Positions 45,549 through 52,909 of a stretch of DNA of 64,000 bases are shown piece by piece; the stretch's first letter is position 1; each line of letters starts with the position of its first letter. Both the position numbers and the translations under genes were made by a program. Source of the stretch: Hyphomicrobiales bacterium (lineage in GTDB: Bacteria; Pseudomonadota; Alphaproteobacteria; Rhizobiales; Methyloligellaceae); contig JAJFHP010000028.1 in the NCBI GenBank assembly GCA_021775555.1, positions 30,826-94,825 of the forward strand. The letters run 5' to 3'. A model generated the notes under the pieces. That model was not told where the DNA came from. It ran no database searches and was given only the letters and a program-made list of their open reading frames with translations.

Positions 45549-46271
45549 TTAGCTGGATTTTAATTTACTGAAACTACCGCCATTGGCCTTCATCAAATGC
45601 TTTATAAATCGGCCGGAGATGTGCCCTTTGACAGCTAGCTTCCGGCTGCGTTCAAATCTCTCAATTGCCTTGCGAGTCGACGACCCCCACAAACCGTCCG
45701 ATGGACCGGGATCAAATCCCACCTTTGTCAAAGTCAGTTGCACCGCCATAATGAGTTCCCTGGTCTTCTCGGGTAAAGGCGCAGAAGACTTTTCTTCCGC
45801 ATCCCCCAGCGACGCCCCCAGGATCATATTCTTGAGCAGCCGGTCCGATGCCTTGCCTGTGACTGCCAGCCCGTTATCGTCCTGGTAGGCCATAATGGCG
45901 GCCCGGGTCATGTAACCCTGCACGCCATCGACCGGTCCGGGCTCATATCCGTTTTCGGCAAGTTTTCGCTGAAGCGCCATAATTGTTTTTGATCGGGGCG
46001 CAGGCGCAGGCATCTGTGAAGGTTTGGGGAGCGTCTTGATATATTTTCGCTCTTCGCGCGCACTCTTTACAGGGTGGCTCTCGGAGATATTTGCATCTAT
46101 GGCCATAGGTGCAGGATGCGGCCCCTTTTGAAGATAGGTCGCATTAAATGTAATCGCAGCCGTCAGTGCGACGAACGCTATCAACATGATCCTTGCCTGC
46201 AGGGTAATCATCGCCTTCTTGCCGTAGTGATAACTGACCGCACCATAGTTCCTCAACGGAGGAACACGCAT
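45549..46271 (-). CDS. Peptidoglycan-binding domain protein with two PG_binding_1 repeats
   Basis: 240 residues: a membrane segment (ITLQARIMLIAFVALTAAITF), a Pro-rich linker, then two peptidoglycan-binding repeats (about 93-147 and 165-228). Each ends in the signature GYEPGPVDGVQGYMTRAAIMAYQ or GFDPGPSDGLWGSSTRKAIERFE. It is probably anchored in the inner membrane and binds the murein layer. It lies downstream of the DivJ-like kinase on the same strand. The start at 46271 has no clear ribosome binding site. Confidence 0.88.
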   Translation of the reverse strand: MRVPPLRNYGAVSYHYGKKAMITLQARIMLIAFVALTAAITFNATYLQKGPHPAPMAIDANISESHPVKSAREERKYIKTLPKPSQMPAPAPRSKTIMALQRKLAENGYEPGPVDGVQGYMTRAAIMAYQDDNGLAVTGKASDRLLKNMILGASLGDAEEKSSAPLPEKTRELIMAVQLTLTKVGFDPGPSDGLWGSSTRKAIERFERSRKLAVKGHISGRFIKHLMKANGGSFSKLKSS

Positions 46272-46356
46272 TGAGTATGAAAAGCTATCGTGAACGTCCT
46301 GTTAAACGTTCCGGACTTCGCACCCTCTAAGAAACCATCAAACCTGATCTCAAGCC

Positions 46357-48201
46357 TTATGCGCCCAGCGCGATGGGAACAGGGACTGACGCTTCGTTGA
46401 TTTTGCTATTTTCCGCAGCAGGCGCTTCCATCCCCTCGATACCTTCCACTGGCAAACGAATGCTTACCTTAGTGCCTTCGCCGAGCTTACTTTCAATTTC
46501 CAAACTTCCACCATGCAGCCGAACCAGTCCCTTGACTACGGACAAACCAAGCCCCGCGCCTTCATAGCTGCGATCATAGGAGCTCTCAGCCTGGACAAAC
46601 GGATTTCCGAGCTTTGGAATATCCTGCTCAGCAATGCCTATGCCGTTGTCGGACACGGCCAGCTCAATCTCTTGATCCACTTGCCTGGCGCTCACTTCCA
46701 CATACCCGCCTGCATTGGTAAACTTGATGGCATTGGCCAGGAGATTCAGCAAAACCTGCTTGCACGCACGCTTGTCCGCAACCAGTTCAGGCAAATGCGG
46801 CTCCGTATCCAGCCGAACTTCGATGGACTTTTTCTCTCCCTGATGTGACATGATCTCTACACATGATTTCACCAGCGGGGCCACTGCGAAGGGCTCCGTG
46901 ACAATATCGAATTTCCCGGCCTCGATTTTCGACATATCGAGAACCTCGTTGACAACACTCAACAAATGCTCGCCACTTTCATGAATTAGCTGGGCATATT
47001 CTCGATAGCGATCCTCTCCAATCCGACCATAGAGTTCTCGATGCAGAATTTCGGAAAATCCGATGATTGCATTCAGCGGCGTGCGCAACTCATGGCTCAT
47101 ATTCGCCAGGAATTGTGTCTTGGCCTGGTTTGCTGACTCGGCCACATCACGCGCTTTCAAAATGATGTTTTCCTGAGCTTTTCGCGCGGCAATATCGCGC
47201 GTAACAGCAACGATCTCGTGTGGAAGGCTGCCCTCATCACTATGGTCCCCCTCATCGCGGGAAACTGGCCGGCATCTCATTTCAGCCCAGACAAAGCCAC
47301 TGTCGATGTCGATGTCGTTGGCTGAGCCTTTTTCTGCATCACCTTTCTTTACCCGAAACTCGACCGAAATGGACTTGTTCAGCTCCAGACATTGGCTCAG
47401 GGCATTAAGGTAAGCTGGTTTATCGGCAACATGGACGCGCTCGTACAAGCCATTGCCCATGAGCAACTGGGCCGGTTCGCCCAAAATCTGTTCCGACGCA
47501 ATTGATGCAAACAGAACATGACCTTTGGCATTGTGGCGCGTGATCATGTCTGTGGCATTTTCCGCCAGCAGGCGGTAGCGCTGCTCACCGCGACGTATTT
47601 CCTGTTCCGAGCGGTCGTACACTCCTTGAACGGATATGGCCAGGCCGCCCGCATATACCAAGGCTGACATGGAGCCAAGCAAGGCAAGAATCGCAGGTTC
47701 CTGTGAAAAGGTCTGGGGCGCTGGCAATAAATTCAGCGCATCCACGGCGACCAGCCCCAACAGAGCAAGAGCCGCGATTCCAATGGCCGAGAAGACAACT
47801 CTGCGGTCAGCAGATAGAGCGGCCTCGAGTGGAACAACGACTATCCAGGCTAAAAGAAAAGACGTGACACCTCCAGTGATCCCGGCCGCAAAGGTCACCA
47901 ATCCGGTGAGGCTTACCGCTGAAATCAGGTGCGCAAAGCCCAACCGGCCAGTCCGGGAGAGAAAAACAGCAATCAATATGGGAGAGATCAGCCATGAGAA
48001 TGCAATAGCCGAAAGCACCGATGGCTGGCCAATAAGTGCCAAATAGACCGGGAAAACAGCAAGGGCGAGGAAGCCGCCAATCAAATGCGATGTAATAAAT
48101 GACTGGTGACGGGCAGCCACCAGGGCATTTCCACTCACAGAATCATGCACCAGAGAGCGAAAATAGGCACTGGCAGCACGCTTACTCACAATAAATGTCA
48201 A
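46357..48201 (-). CDS. divJ: DivJ-like cell-cycle histidine kinase
   Basis: 614 residues: five or six membrane segments in the first about 200 residues, one PAS domain (about 212-340), HisKA ([18 protein letters not shown] with the downstream [40 protein letters not shown]) and HATPase ([20 protein letters not shown]). This polytopic-PAS-HisKA arrangement and its HisKA sequence match rhizobial DivJ, which controls DivK. No response regulator is adjacent. The start is TTG 48201 (with GAGGGAAAG upstream) or GTG 48189. The symbol is inferred. Confidence 0.72.
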   Translation of the reverse strand: MTFIVSKRAASAYFRSLVHDSVSGNALVAARHQSFITSHLIGGFLALAVFPVYLALIGQPSVLSAIAFSWLISPILIAVFLSRTGRLGFAHLISAVSLTGLVTFAAGITGGVTSFLLAWIVVVPLEAALSADRRVVFSAIGIAALALLGLVAVDALNLLPAPQTFSQEPAILALLGSMSALVYAGGLAISVQGVYDRSEQEIRRGEQRYRLLAENATDMITRHNAKGHVLFASIASEQILGEPAQLLMGNGLYERVHVADKPAYLNALSQCLELNKSISVEFRVKKGDAEKGSANDIDIDSGFVWAEMRCRPVSRDEGDHSDEGSLPHEIVAVTRDIAARKAQENIILKARDVAESANQAKTQFLANMSHELRTPLNAIIGFSEILHRELYGRIGEDRYREYAQLIHESGEHLLSVVNEVLDMSKIEAGKFDIVTEPFAVAPLVKSCVEIMSHQGEKKSIEVRLDTEPHLPELVADKRACKQVLLNLLANAIKFTNAGGYVEVSARQVDQEIELAVSDNGIGIAEQDIPKLGNPFVQAESSYDRSYEGAGLGLSVVKGLVRLHGGSLEIESKLGEGTKVSIRLPVEGIEGMEAPAAENSKINEASVPVPIALGA

Positions 48202-48776
48202 CTTTCCCTCGATGCCGAATACGCCAGCACCGTCCCTTCAACGTTTGGGAAAGTATGTTCCTGGTCGTTTAAGGAAAGCTGAAGGAGGACCGCCCCGGGC
48301 GCCCCTCACACCCCCCACATCAATAAAAAAGACCCCTACAACGTCCAAAACACGCTCATGGTTAACGCAACGCTACCGTGATGACCATGGAAAGCACGCT
48401 CCAAAACGTGGTGTTTTACAGTACATCTGAAGCTTCGACATGAACCGTAGCGCGTGCGGAAACCTGAAAAACCTGGCAATTTGGTCAGGCCAACCTCCAA
48501 TTTCAGATCAATAATTCCCGGAAAACCCACATTTTTAGTGGCAGTTGCAAGTGATAATTTGAATCAAATTTTAGATGAATTAACAGATGACTTGAGAATA
48601 ATTGTAGTTTATTTTGATTAGAATCTTAAATAATACAATTTATTTTAAAAGTAAATCTAATTTATTTAAAGTTAAAAACAAATATTGATTGTGTGATTTT
48701 GAGATTATTATTTCATCGTTGCTAGTGTTGGCCCATCGTTCGAGCAAGTCGAACTTGTTTTGGAAAGGGCAAACCG
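48202..48776. other. Non-coding region with AT-rich segment upstream of DUF5330 gene
   Basis: 575 bases without a gene. From about 48540 to 48720 it becomes very AT-rich with many TTTA/AAAT runs. Nested inverted repeats occur at 48347-48417 (AAAACAC/GTGTTTT outside, CATGGT/ACCATG inside). It should hold the divergent promoters of the kinase and the DUF5330 gene. AT-rich promoter regions are typical MucR/H-NS-like targets, but no site was identified. Confidence 0.4.
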
Positions 48777-49145
48777 ATGTTTTTGATTAGAACAGCCTTC
48801 TGGCTCAGTCTTCTTATACTGCTTCTGCCGACTGATGAGCAGGACCAGCGTGTCGTATATGGGAATGCGGAAGCCGCAGTGTCTGACCTTCGCACATTCT
48901 GCACCCGTAATCCGGATGTTTGTGAGGCCTCCAAGAGTGCGGCCCATACTTTCAGCCTGAAAGCCAAGTTTGGCGCGAAAATGCTGATGGAATTCTGGAA
49001 TGAGAAAGCGGGCAGCACCGTTACACCTGCTTCAGACCGGGCAAATCGCCGCCCGTCTTTCTTCCGCAGGGATGCACAGAGCACCCTTACTGCTGAAGAC
49101 ATGCGGCCTTCATGGTCCATCCCTTCGGATGGTTCCGGGGTCTAA
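48777..49145 (+). CDS. DUF5330 domain protein
   Basis: 122 residues beginning MFLIRTAFWLSLLILLLPTDE, the hallmark of the DUF5330 family of Hyphomicrobiales: an N-terminal membrane segment followed by DLRTFCTRNPDVC with a conserved cysteine pair and a polar tail. It is probably a small exported protein of unknown function. The ribosome binding site GGAAAGGGC lies about seven bases before ATG. A hairpin (CCGGCGG/CCGCCGG, 49153-49187) begins eight bases after the stop. Confidence 0.85.
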   Translation: MFLIRTAFWLSLLILLLPTDEQDQRVVYGNAEAAVSDLRTFCTRNPDVCEASKSAAHTFSLKAKFGAKMLMEFWNEKAGSTVTPASDRANRRPSFFRRDAQSTLTAEDMRPSWSIPSDGSGV

Positions 49146-49495
49146 CCAGATACCGGCGGATGCGGATATGCCGCGTTTGCCCGCCGGATTGAGATTTTAA
49201 GGTATCGGGCGCGTGGCGGGGAATTCCGCTGCTGCCAGGGGAAATAAATATCAAGATTGCCGGGGCTTTCCACAATACGGATTCCCCCTCGTTGAAGACC
49301 AGTTTTTTGGCAGCCAATACCTGCCTGGCACGCATCTCGGACGGTTCCCCCTGCCCTTTCCCCGTCCGAGGTGCGTGCCTTTTACATTTCGGCACCCCAC
49401 TTACACCTCCCATGTCATATTCAACTGCCGACAACTGGGTTTTCACAACACACCGGATCGGTTAGTGATACGCCAGATCAGGATATCGCAGAACG
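49146..49495. other. Structured non-coding region between DUF5330 and sufE
   Basis: 350 bases without a gene. It contains a hairpin at 49153-49187 (7-bp CCGGCGG/CCGCCGG stem with an inner GCGG/CCGC stem), followed by ATTGAGATTTTAA, a possible terminator for the DUF5330 gene. It then contains a much stronger terminator hairpin at 49327-49383. The 140 bases between the two may encode a small RNA. Confidence 0.45.
49327..49383 (+). terminator. Long rho-independent terminator with C-rich loop
   Basis: GGCACGCATCTCGGACGG pairs over 18 bp (one T-G pair) with CCGTCCGAGGTGCGTGCC, enclosing a 17-base pyrimidine loop (TTCCCCCTGCCCTTTCC), and is followed by TTTT. It lies 180 bases after the nearest upstream stop codon, so it seems to serve a transcript other than the DUF5330 mRNA. 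Confidence 0.75.
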
Positions 49496-49936
49496 ATGGC
49501 TCTTAAAGACATTCAGTCCGATTTTGAATTTCTCGACGAGTGGGAAGACCGCTATCGATACGTCATTGAACTTGGGCGGGCCCTTAAACCACTGGCTGAC
49601 GAGGACCGGGTGGACAAAAATAAGGTTCAGGGTTGCGCCAGCCAGGTCTGGCTGGCCACCGTTATCAAGTCAGACAGCAGTGGCGATATCCCGCAATTGA
49701 GTTTTACTGGTGATAGCGATGCGCATATCGTGCGTGGCCTTATCGCCATACTGTTTGCGATCTATTCCGGACGGAAAGCCAGCGAGATCCTCAAAACCGA
49801 TGCCCATGCAATCTTTAACGAACTGGGACTGGGTGATCACCTGACACCCCAGCGCTCCAACGGGTTCGTCGCCATGGTTGAGCGCATACGCAGTGATGCC
49901 CAAACCGCGATACAGAGTTCCCAACCTGTCGACTGA
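49496..49936 (+). CDS. sufE: SufE family cysteine desulfurase activator
   Basis: 146 residues. The conserved region VQGCASQVWLATV holds the sulfur-accepting cysteine, near residue 44-45, with a YVIELGRALKPL lead-in and the GLIAILFAIYSGRKASEIL helix typical of SufE. It accepts persulfide sulfur from SufS for Fe-S cluster assembly. It is alone here; no other suf genes are adjacent. Confidence 0.93.
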   Translation: MALKDIQSDFEFLDEWEDRYRYVIELGRALKPLADEDRVDKNKVQGCASQVWLATVIKSDSSGDIPQLSFTGDSDAHIVRGLIAILFAIYSGRKASEILKTDAHAIFNELGLGDHLTPQRSNGFVAMVERIRSDAQTAIQSSQPVD

Positions 49937-49943
49937 CGCTCAC

Positions 49944-50834
49944 TTATCGCCACTGATCCAGAGACGGACGGAAACCTTCCGTACCCCAGTGATTCAGCTG
50001 TGCCCGAACAGGGCTGGCAGCGTCGGTATCGCTTAAAATTCCATAATGCCTGGCAAGCCCAGTGAGGGCGATTTGCAGGATTACTTTTCCGGAGCGTTGC
50101 GGCCAGCCACGGTTTTTTTCCGCATCCGTCAAGCCGAGCAAATAACAACACACATCGATCAGCACGCCAGCCAATTCCGGACCGACGGCCTCAAGCGCCT
50201 GCAAAACACGCTTGCGAGAGGCAAGCGCCTGGTCGCTCAAACCGGCAGCCCCGTCAGGTGCAGCACGGCGCATACGTCTCGATGGCGCAGCACTCTCCCA
50301 CTTCGATGTCACGCTCGGAGACATCTGGGCACGTTCGAATTCAGCACGTAGCCGTTCGCCAGCTTCAAATTGATGTGCATCTATGAGTGGTGTCCCGTAC
50401 CTATCCTTTCGCCGCCTCAGCCAACCAAGTGGACTCTCGCCCTCATTTACGATGACGGGACGCTTTAGCCCTTTAACTTCCCGATGAGATGTCTCACGCA
50501 ATTGATGCTGTTCGAGAAACGGTTCTGAACCCGCACGATACCTGCGTAGCCACAATAATCCTTCATCGGTGAGTGTGAGGCGGTCATCCGTTTCGCAGAT
50601 CCAGGACAAACGCTTAAATCCCTGGATCACCGGCTCCGCAACCACCAGAATGTAACGGCTATAATGATTGCGACGGGTGAAAACACCGTAGAGGAACTCG
50701 CCCTGACCGGTGTTATTCCTTATTGGCTGGATATAACCGGCATCATTGATGAGCTTGGGGAAAATGCGCGCCGCTTCGCGCCGCAATTCCTGTTCCACGA
50801 TATGCCGGACCCTACTGCCTCCCTCGCCTGTCAT
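49944..50834 (-). CDS. DUF6456 domain protein
   Basis: 296 residues. The C-terminal domain (about 210-280) with ALEAVGPELAGVLIDVCCYLLGL, EKNRGWPQRSGKVILQIAL and GLARHYG is the DUF6456 signature. The middle part (about 80-130, LTDEGLLWLRRY) and the N-terminal region look like winged-helix segments. It lies 2 bases after the DnaA-C-like HTH gene and is presumably cotranscribed. The pairing recurs in Hyphomicrobiales. Function unknown, plausibly nucleic-acid binding. Confidence 0.82.
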   Translation of the reverse strand: MTGEGGSRVRHIVEQELRREAARIFPKLINDAGYIQPIRNNTGQGEFLYGVFTRRNHYSRYILVVAEPVIQGFKRLSWICETDDRLTLTDEGLLWLRRYRAGSEPFLEQHQLRETSHREVKGLKRPVIVNEGESPLGWLRRRKDRYGTPLIDAHQFEAGERLRAEFERAQMSPSVTSKWESAAPSRRMRRAAPDGAAGLSDQALASRKRVLQALEAVGPELAGVLIDVCCYLLGLTDAEKNRGWPQRSGKVILQIALTGLARHYGILSDTDAASPVRAQLNHWGTEGFRPSLDQWR

Positions 50835-50836
50835 CT

Positions 50837-51283
50837 TCAGGATTCCAGAGTAATGAGTGCATTTGCCAACCTGATGATCGAGATTTCCAGATGATCCAGG
50901 AATATGTCGAATATCGGATCATCACGGCGATCTTCGACAAGCCCGCAGGCATGTGCCACGGTCGTGCGATCGCGTGTGAACAGGATGCCTACTTCAGTGA
51001 GTGTTAAACCGCAAGCGACATGGGTCAGATACATCGCTACCTGCCTGGCAAATGCTATCGGAGCGCCGCGGCGGGTGCGTGCCCTCAATTCACGTAGCGG
51101 CACTTGGAACGCCATCGCGACAGCTTGTTCGACAACGCAGCGTGCACGCCGCGATGGCAATAATCGATGCTCATCTAGTGTACATTGCCTCACCTTATGT
51201 AACTTCTGTAAACCTGCACCCTGCATACGCCCGCTCCTTCCGCGCACTACTCGGTGACTCTTTCGCCGCACCGACTCTGGCAT
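50837..51283 (-). CDS. HTH protein with DnaA C-terminal-like domain
   Basis: About 148 residues. The domain at about 50-130 (VEQAVAMAFQVPLRELRARTRRGAPIAFARQVAMYLTHVACGLTLTEVGILFTRDRTTVAHACGLVEDRRDD) matches the DnaA domain IV fold, including DRTTVAHAC, equivalent to the DnaA-box recognition signature D-H-x-TV. No AAA+ ATPase domain is present, so it is not DnaA itself. It could bind DnaA-box-like DNA. ATG 51281-51283 is taken; TTG 51292 is the alternative. Coupled to DUF6456. Confidence 0.8.
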   Translation of the reverse strand: MPESVRRKSHRVVRGRSGRMQGAGLQKLHKVRQCTLDEHRLLPSRRARCVVEQAVAMAFQVPLRELRARTRRGAPIAFARQVAMYLTHVACGLTLTEVGILFTRDRTTVAHACGLVEDRRDDPIFDIFLDHLEISIIRLANALITLES

Positions 51284-51441
51284 TTGATTCAATAGGAATA
51301 AAGTCCTTGTTGATCAAAATTTACGCTTCTGGGAACGTGCGGGGATAAGTTTCGCAAAATACCCTTGCGAGGCGTTTGCGAACGAGGACACAAGCCGGAA
51401 CTAATCCCCCATAGCTTCCGCAAGGGGCATAGTTTGACCCC

Positions 51442-51804
51442 ATGGAACACGATGTCAGAAAAAACCACCCAATACGCAGATTTGAGCAAGCGGATACCAA
51501 AGCGCGGAAGCTGAGGGAGACGAGCACAGCCTCGCAGAATGACTCACATGGCCGAAACAAAGAGTATCAGCGGAAGCGCGATTTGCCCCTCCTTCTGCCT
51601 TCATGGCCCCAAGAGATAAATGATGAGACGGCAGCGGGTTCACGCAAATTAATTGCCAGATTGCAATGCGCCCTACGTGCAGAACGCCAGCGAGGGCGCA
51701 CGGGCCATTGGTCCTACGATTTGAATCGCCACTTAGGTTTGGTGCAGGCTTATAAAAATGAAGTGGCAGCGTTGGCGGGCAGGATGCATAACTGCAAATC
51801 CTGA
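51442..51804 (+). CDS. Hypothetical basic helical protein
   Basis: 120 residues. The C-terminal part (LIARLQCALRAERQRGRTGHWSYDLNRHLGLVQAYKNEVAALAGR) looks like a genuine helical domain; the N-terminal half is basic and low in hydrophobics. There is no strong ribosome binding site before ATG 51442. It is divergent from the DnaA-C-like gene. No family recognised, and it may be a chance frame. Confidence 0.4.
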   Translation: MEHDVRKNHPIRRFEQADTKARKLRETSTASQNDSHGRNKEYQRKRDLPLLLPSWPQEINDETAAGSRKLIARLQCALRAERQRGRTGHWSYDLNRHLGLVQAYKNEVAALAGRMHNCKS

Positions 51805-51846
51805 AATTGCCATCGGCAGCAACCAATTTCTGATAGCTGAATCAAA

Positions 51847-51869
51847 CAGGGGCCCCGAAAGGGCCCCTG
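51847..51869 (-). terminator. Rho-independent terminator of mucR
   Basis: CAGGGGCCC-loop-GGGCCCCTG is a perfect 9-bp stem with a 5-base loop. On the minus strand it is followed by TTTGATTC. It lies about 50 bases downstream of the mucR stop. Confidence 0.75.
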
Positions 51870-51919
51870 ACAAATACTAAATGTGAGATCACTGCGACAG
51901 GATTGTGACCCCTCCGGAG

Positions 51920-52330
51920 TTACCCTTTCCGGCGCTGACCCAGGCCCATTTTCTTGGCAAGAGCCGAACGGGCAGCCGCATAGTTGGGAGCGACCATAGG
52001 ATAATCGTGGGGCAAATTCCACTTGTCCCGATATTCTTCGGGTGTCAGATCGTAGTGCGTCCGGAGATGACGTTTCAGGGACTTGAATTTCTTCCCGTCT
52101 TCCAGGCAAACAATATAATCCGGCATTATTGATTTCTTGACTGGAACGGCCGGGTTCAATTCTTCTGTCAACGGTTGGGAGGCCTTCGCAGCCGCCTTGC
52201 TCAACGCGTCAAACGTATCATTTATCAGTGAAGGTAGATCTCCAGAAACCACCGCGTTATTGGTGACATATGCAGAAACAATATCCGCAGTTAGTTCGAC
52301 TAATCCTTCAGTGATTTGCTTGTCTTCCAT
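51920..52330 (-). CDS. mucR: MucR/Ros-family zinc-finger transcriptional regulator
   Basis: 136 residues. The N-terminal helical oligomerisation region ([13 protein letters not shown]) and the prokaryotic zinc finger [61 protein letters not shown] are typical of MucR. In the finger the second metal-ligand position is Asp (C-x2-D...H...H), as in MucR of rhizobia and Brucella. These are H-NS-like regulators binding AT-rich promoters. GGGAG lies nine bases before ATG. A direct repeat upstream may be its own operator. Confidence 0.93.
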   Translation of the reverse strand: MEDKQITEGLVELTADIVSAYVTNNAVVSGDLPSLINDTFDALSKAAAKASQPLTEELNPAVPVKKSIMPDYIVCLEDGKKFKSLKRHLRTHYDLTPEEYRDKWNLPHDYPMVAPNYAAARSALAKKMGLGQRRKG

Positions 52331-52909
52331 TTAGGATATCTCCCAATTTAATGATATGTCTATGTTTTGTAACTGTCCAAAGTATATGAACAATTAAAAC
52401 ATTGTCTATATTTTGACAGAAAAGAGGCTGAACTTCATGTCATACCCGTAATTCTCAGTCCTTGTCATAAATTTTCCAAGAGCACACAATTACTGGGCAA
52501 TATTCAGCCGATGAATTGGGCACAACCTATCTGAGTATTTCGTAAATTTCAAGCAAATTGGTTTCTATAGAGTACGACCCCTCTTAACCAGAGGCGGTAA
52601 GTATAACCATTTGAATTAAATCATTTTTATTAAGCTGCCGGCCTAGATTAGAACTTTCTGTATTTCTCGAATGCATACAACATTCGTATAAATTTGACGT
52701 AGCATCCCGAAAATTAATAAACTGGCCCGGCATGACCCCAAAAATCGAATTGCATACGAGTGTAATACTTGGTCAAAAATCAATGTATCTGAGGTCAAAA
52801 TTAGTTCTGAAAGTATTCTAACAGGCAAAAACACCAGACCTCATGGCAATTGTCTACAAAACCCAACGACAATTAAAAATCCCGCATTATTCGGATATCA
52901 GGCTTGGTT
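52331..52909. other. AT-rich non-coding region between mucR and the antiporter operon
   Basis: 579 bases without a credible gene. The side near mucR carries two near-identical 13-mers, TGTCTATGTTTTG (52357-52369) and TGTCTATATTTTG (52403-52415). The remainder is AT-rich and shows no tRNA or clear terminator. The far end lies downstream of the antiporter operon, where a weak hairpin before TTTTTAATTG (about 52870-52895, minus strand) may end that operon. Confidence 0.45.
52357..52415 (-). promoter_or_regulatory. Direct 13-mer repeat upstream of mucR, candidate operator
   Basis: On the coding strand of mucR the repeats read CAAAATATAGACA and CAAAACATAGACA, starting 46 bases apart, 27 to 85 bases upstream of the start codon. 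AT-rich T-stretch sites are known MucR targets and mucR genes repress themselves, so an autoregulatory role is likely but unproven. Confidence 0.45.

Noticed and set aside
46292..46311. LexA/SOS-like box GAACGT...ACGTTC upstream of the peptidoglycan-binding gene
   Set aside because: Alphaproteobacterial LexA sites are GTTC-N7-GTTC direct repeats; this is a short inverted repeat without further support.
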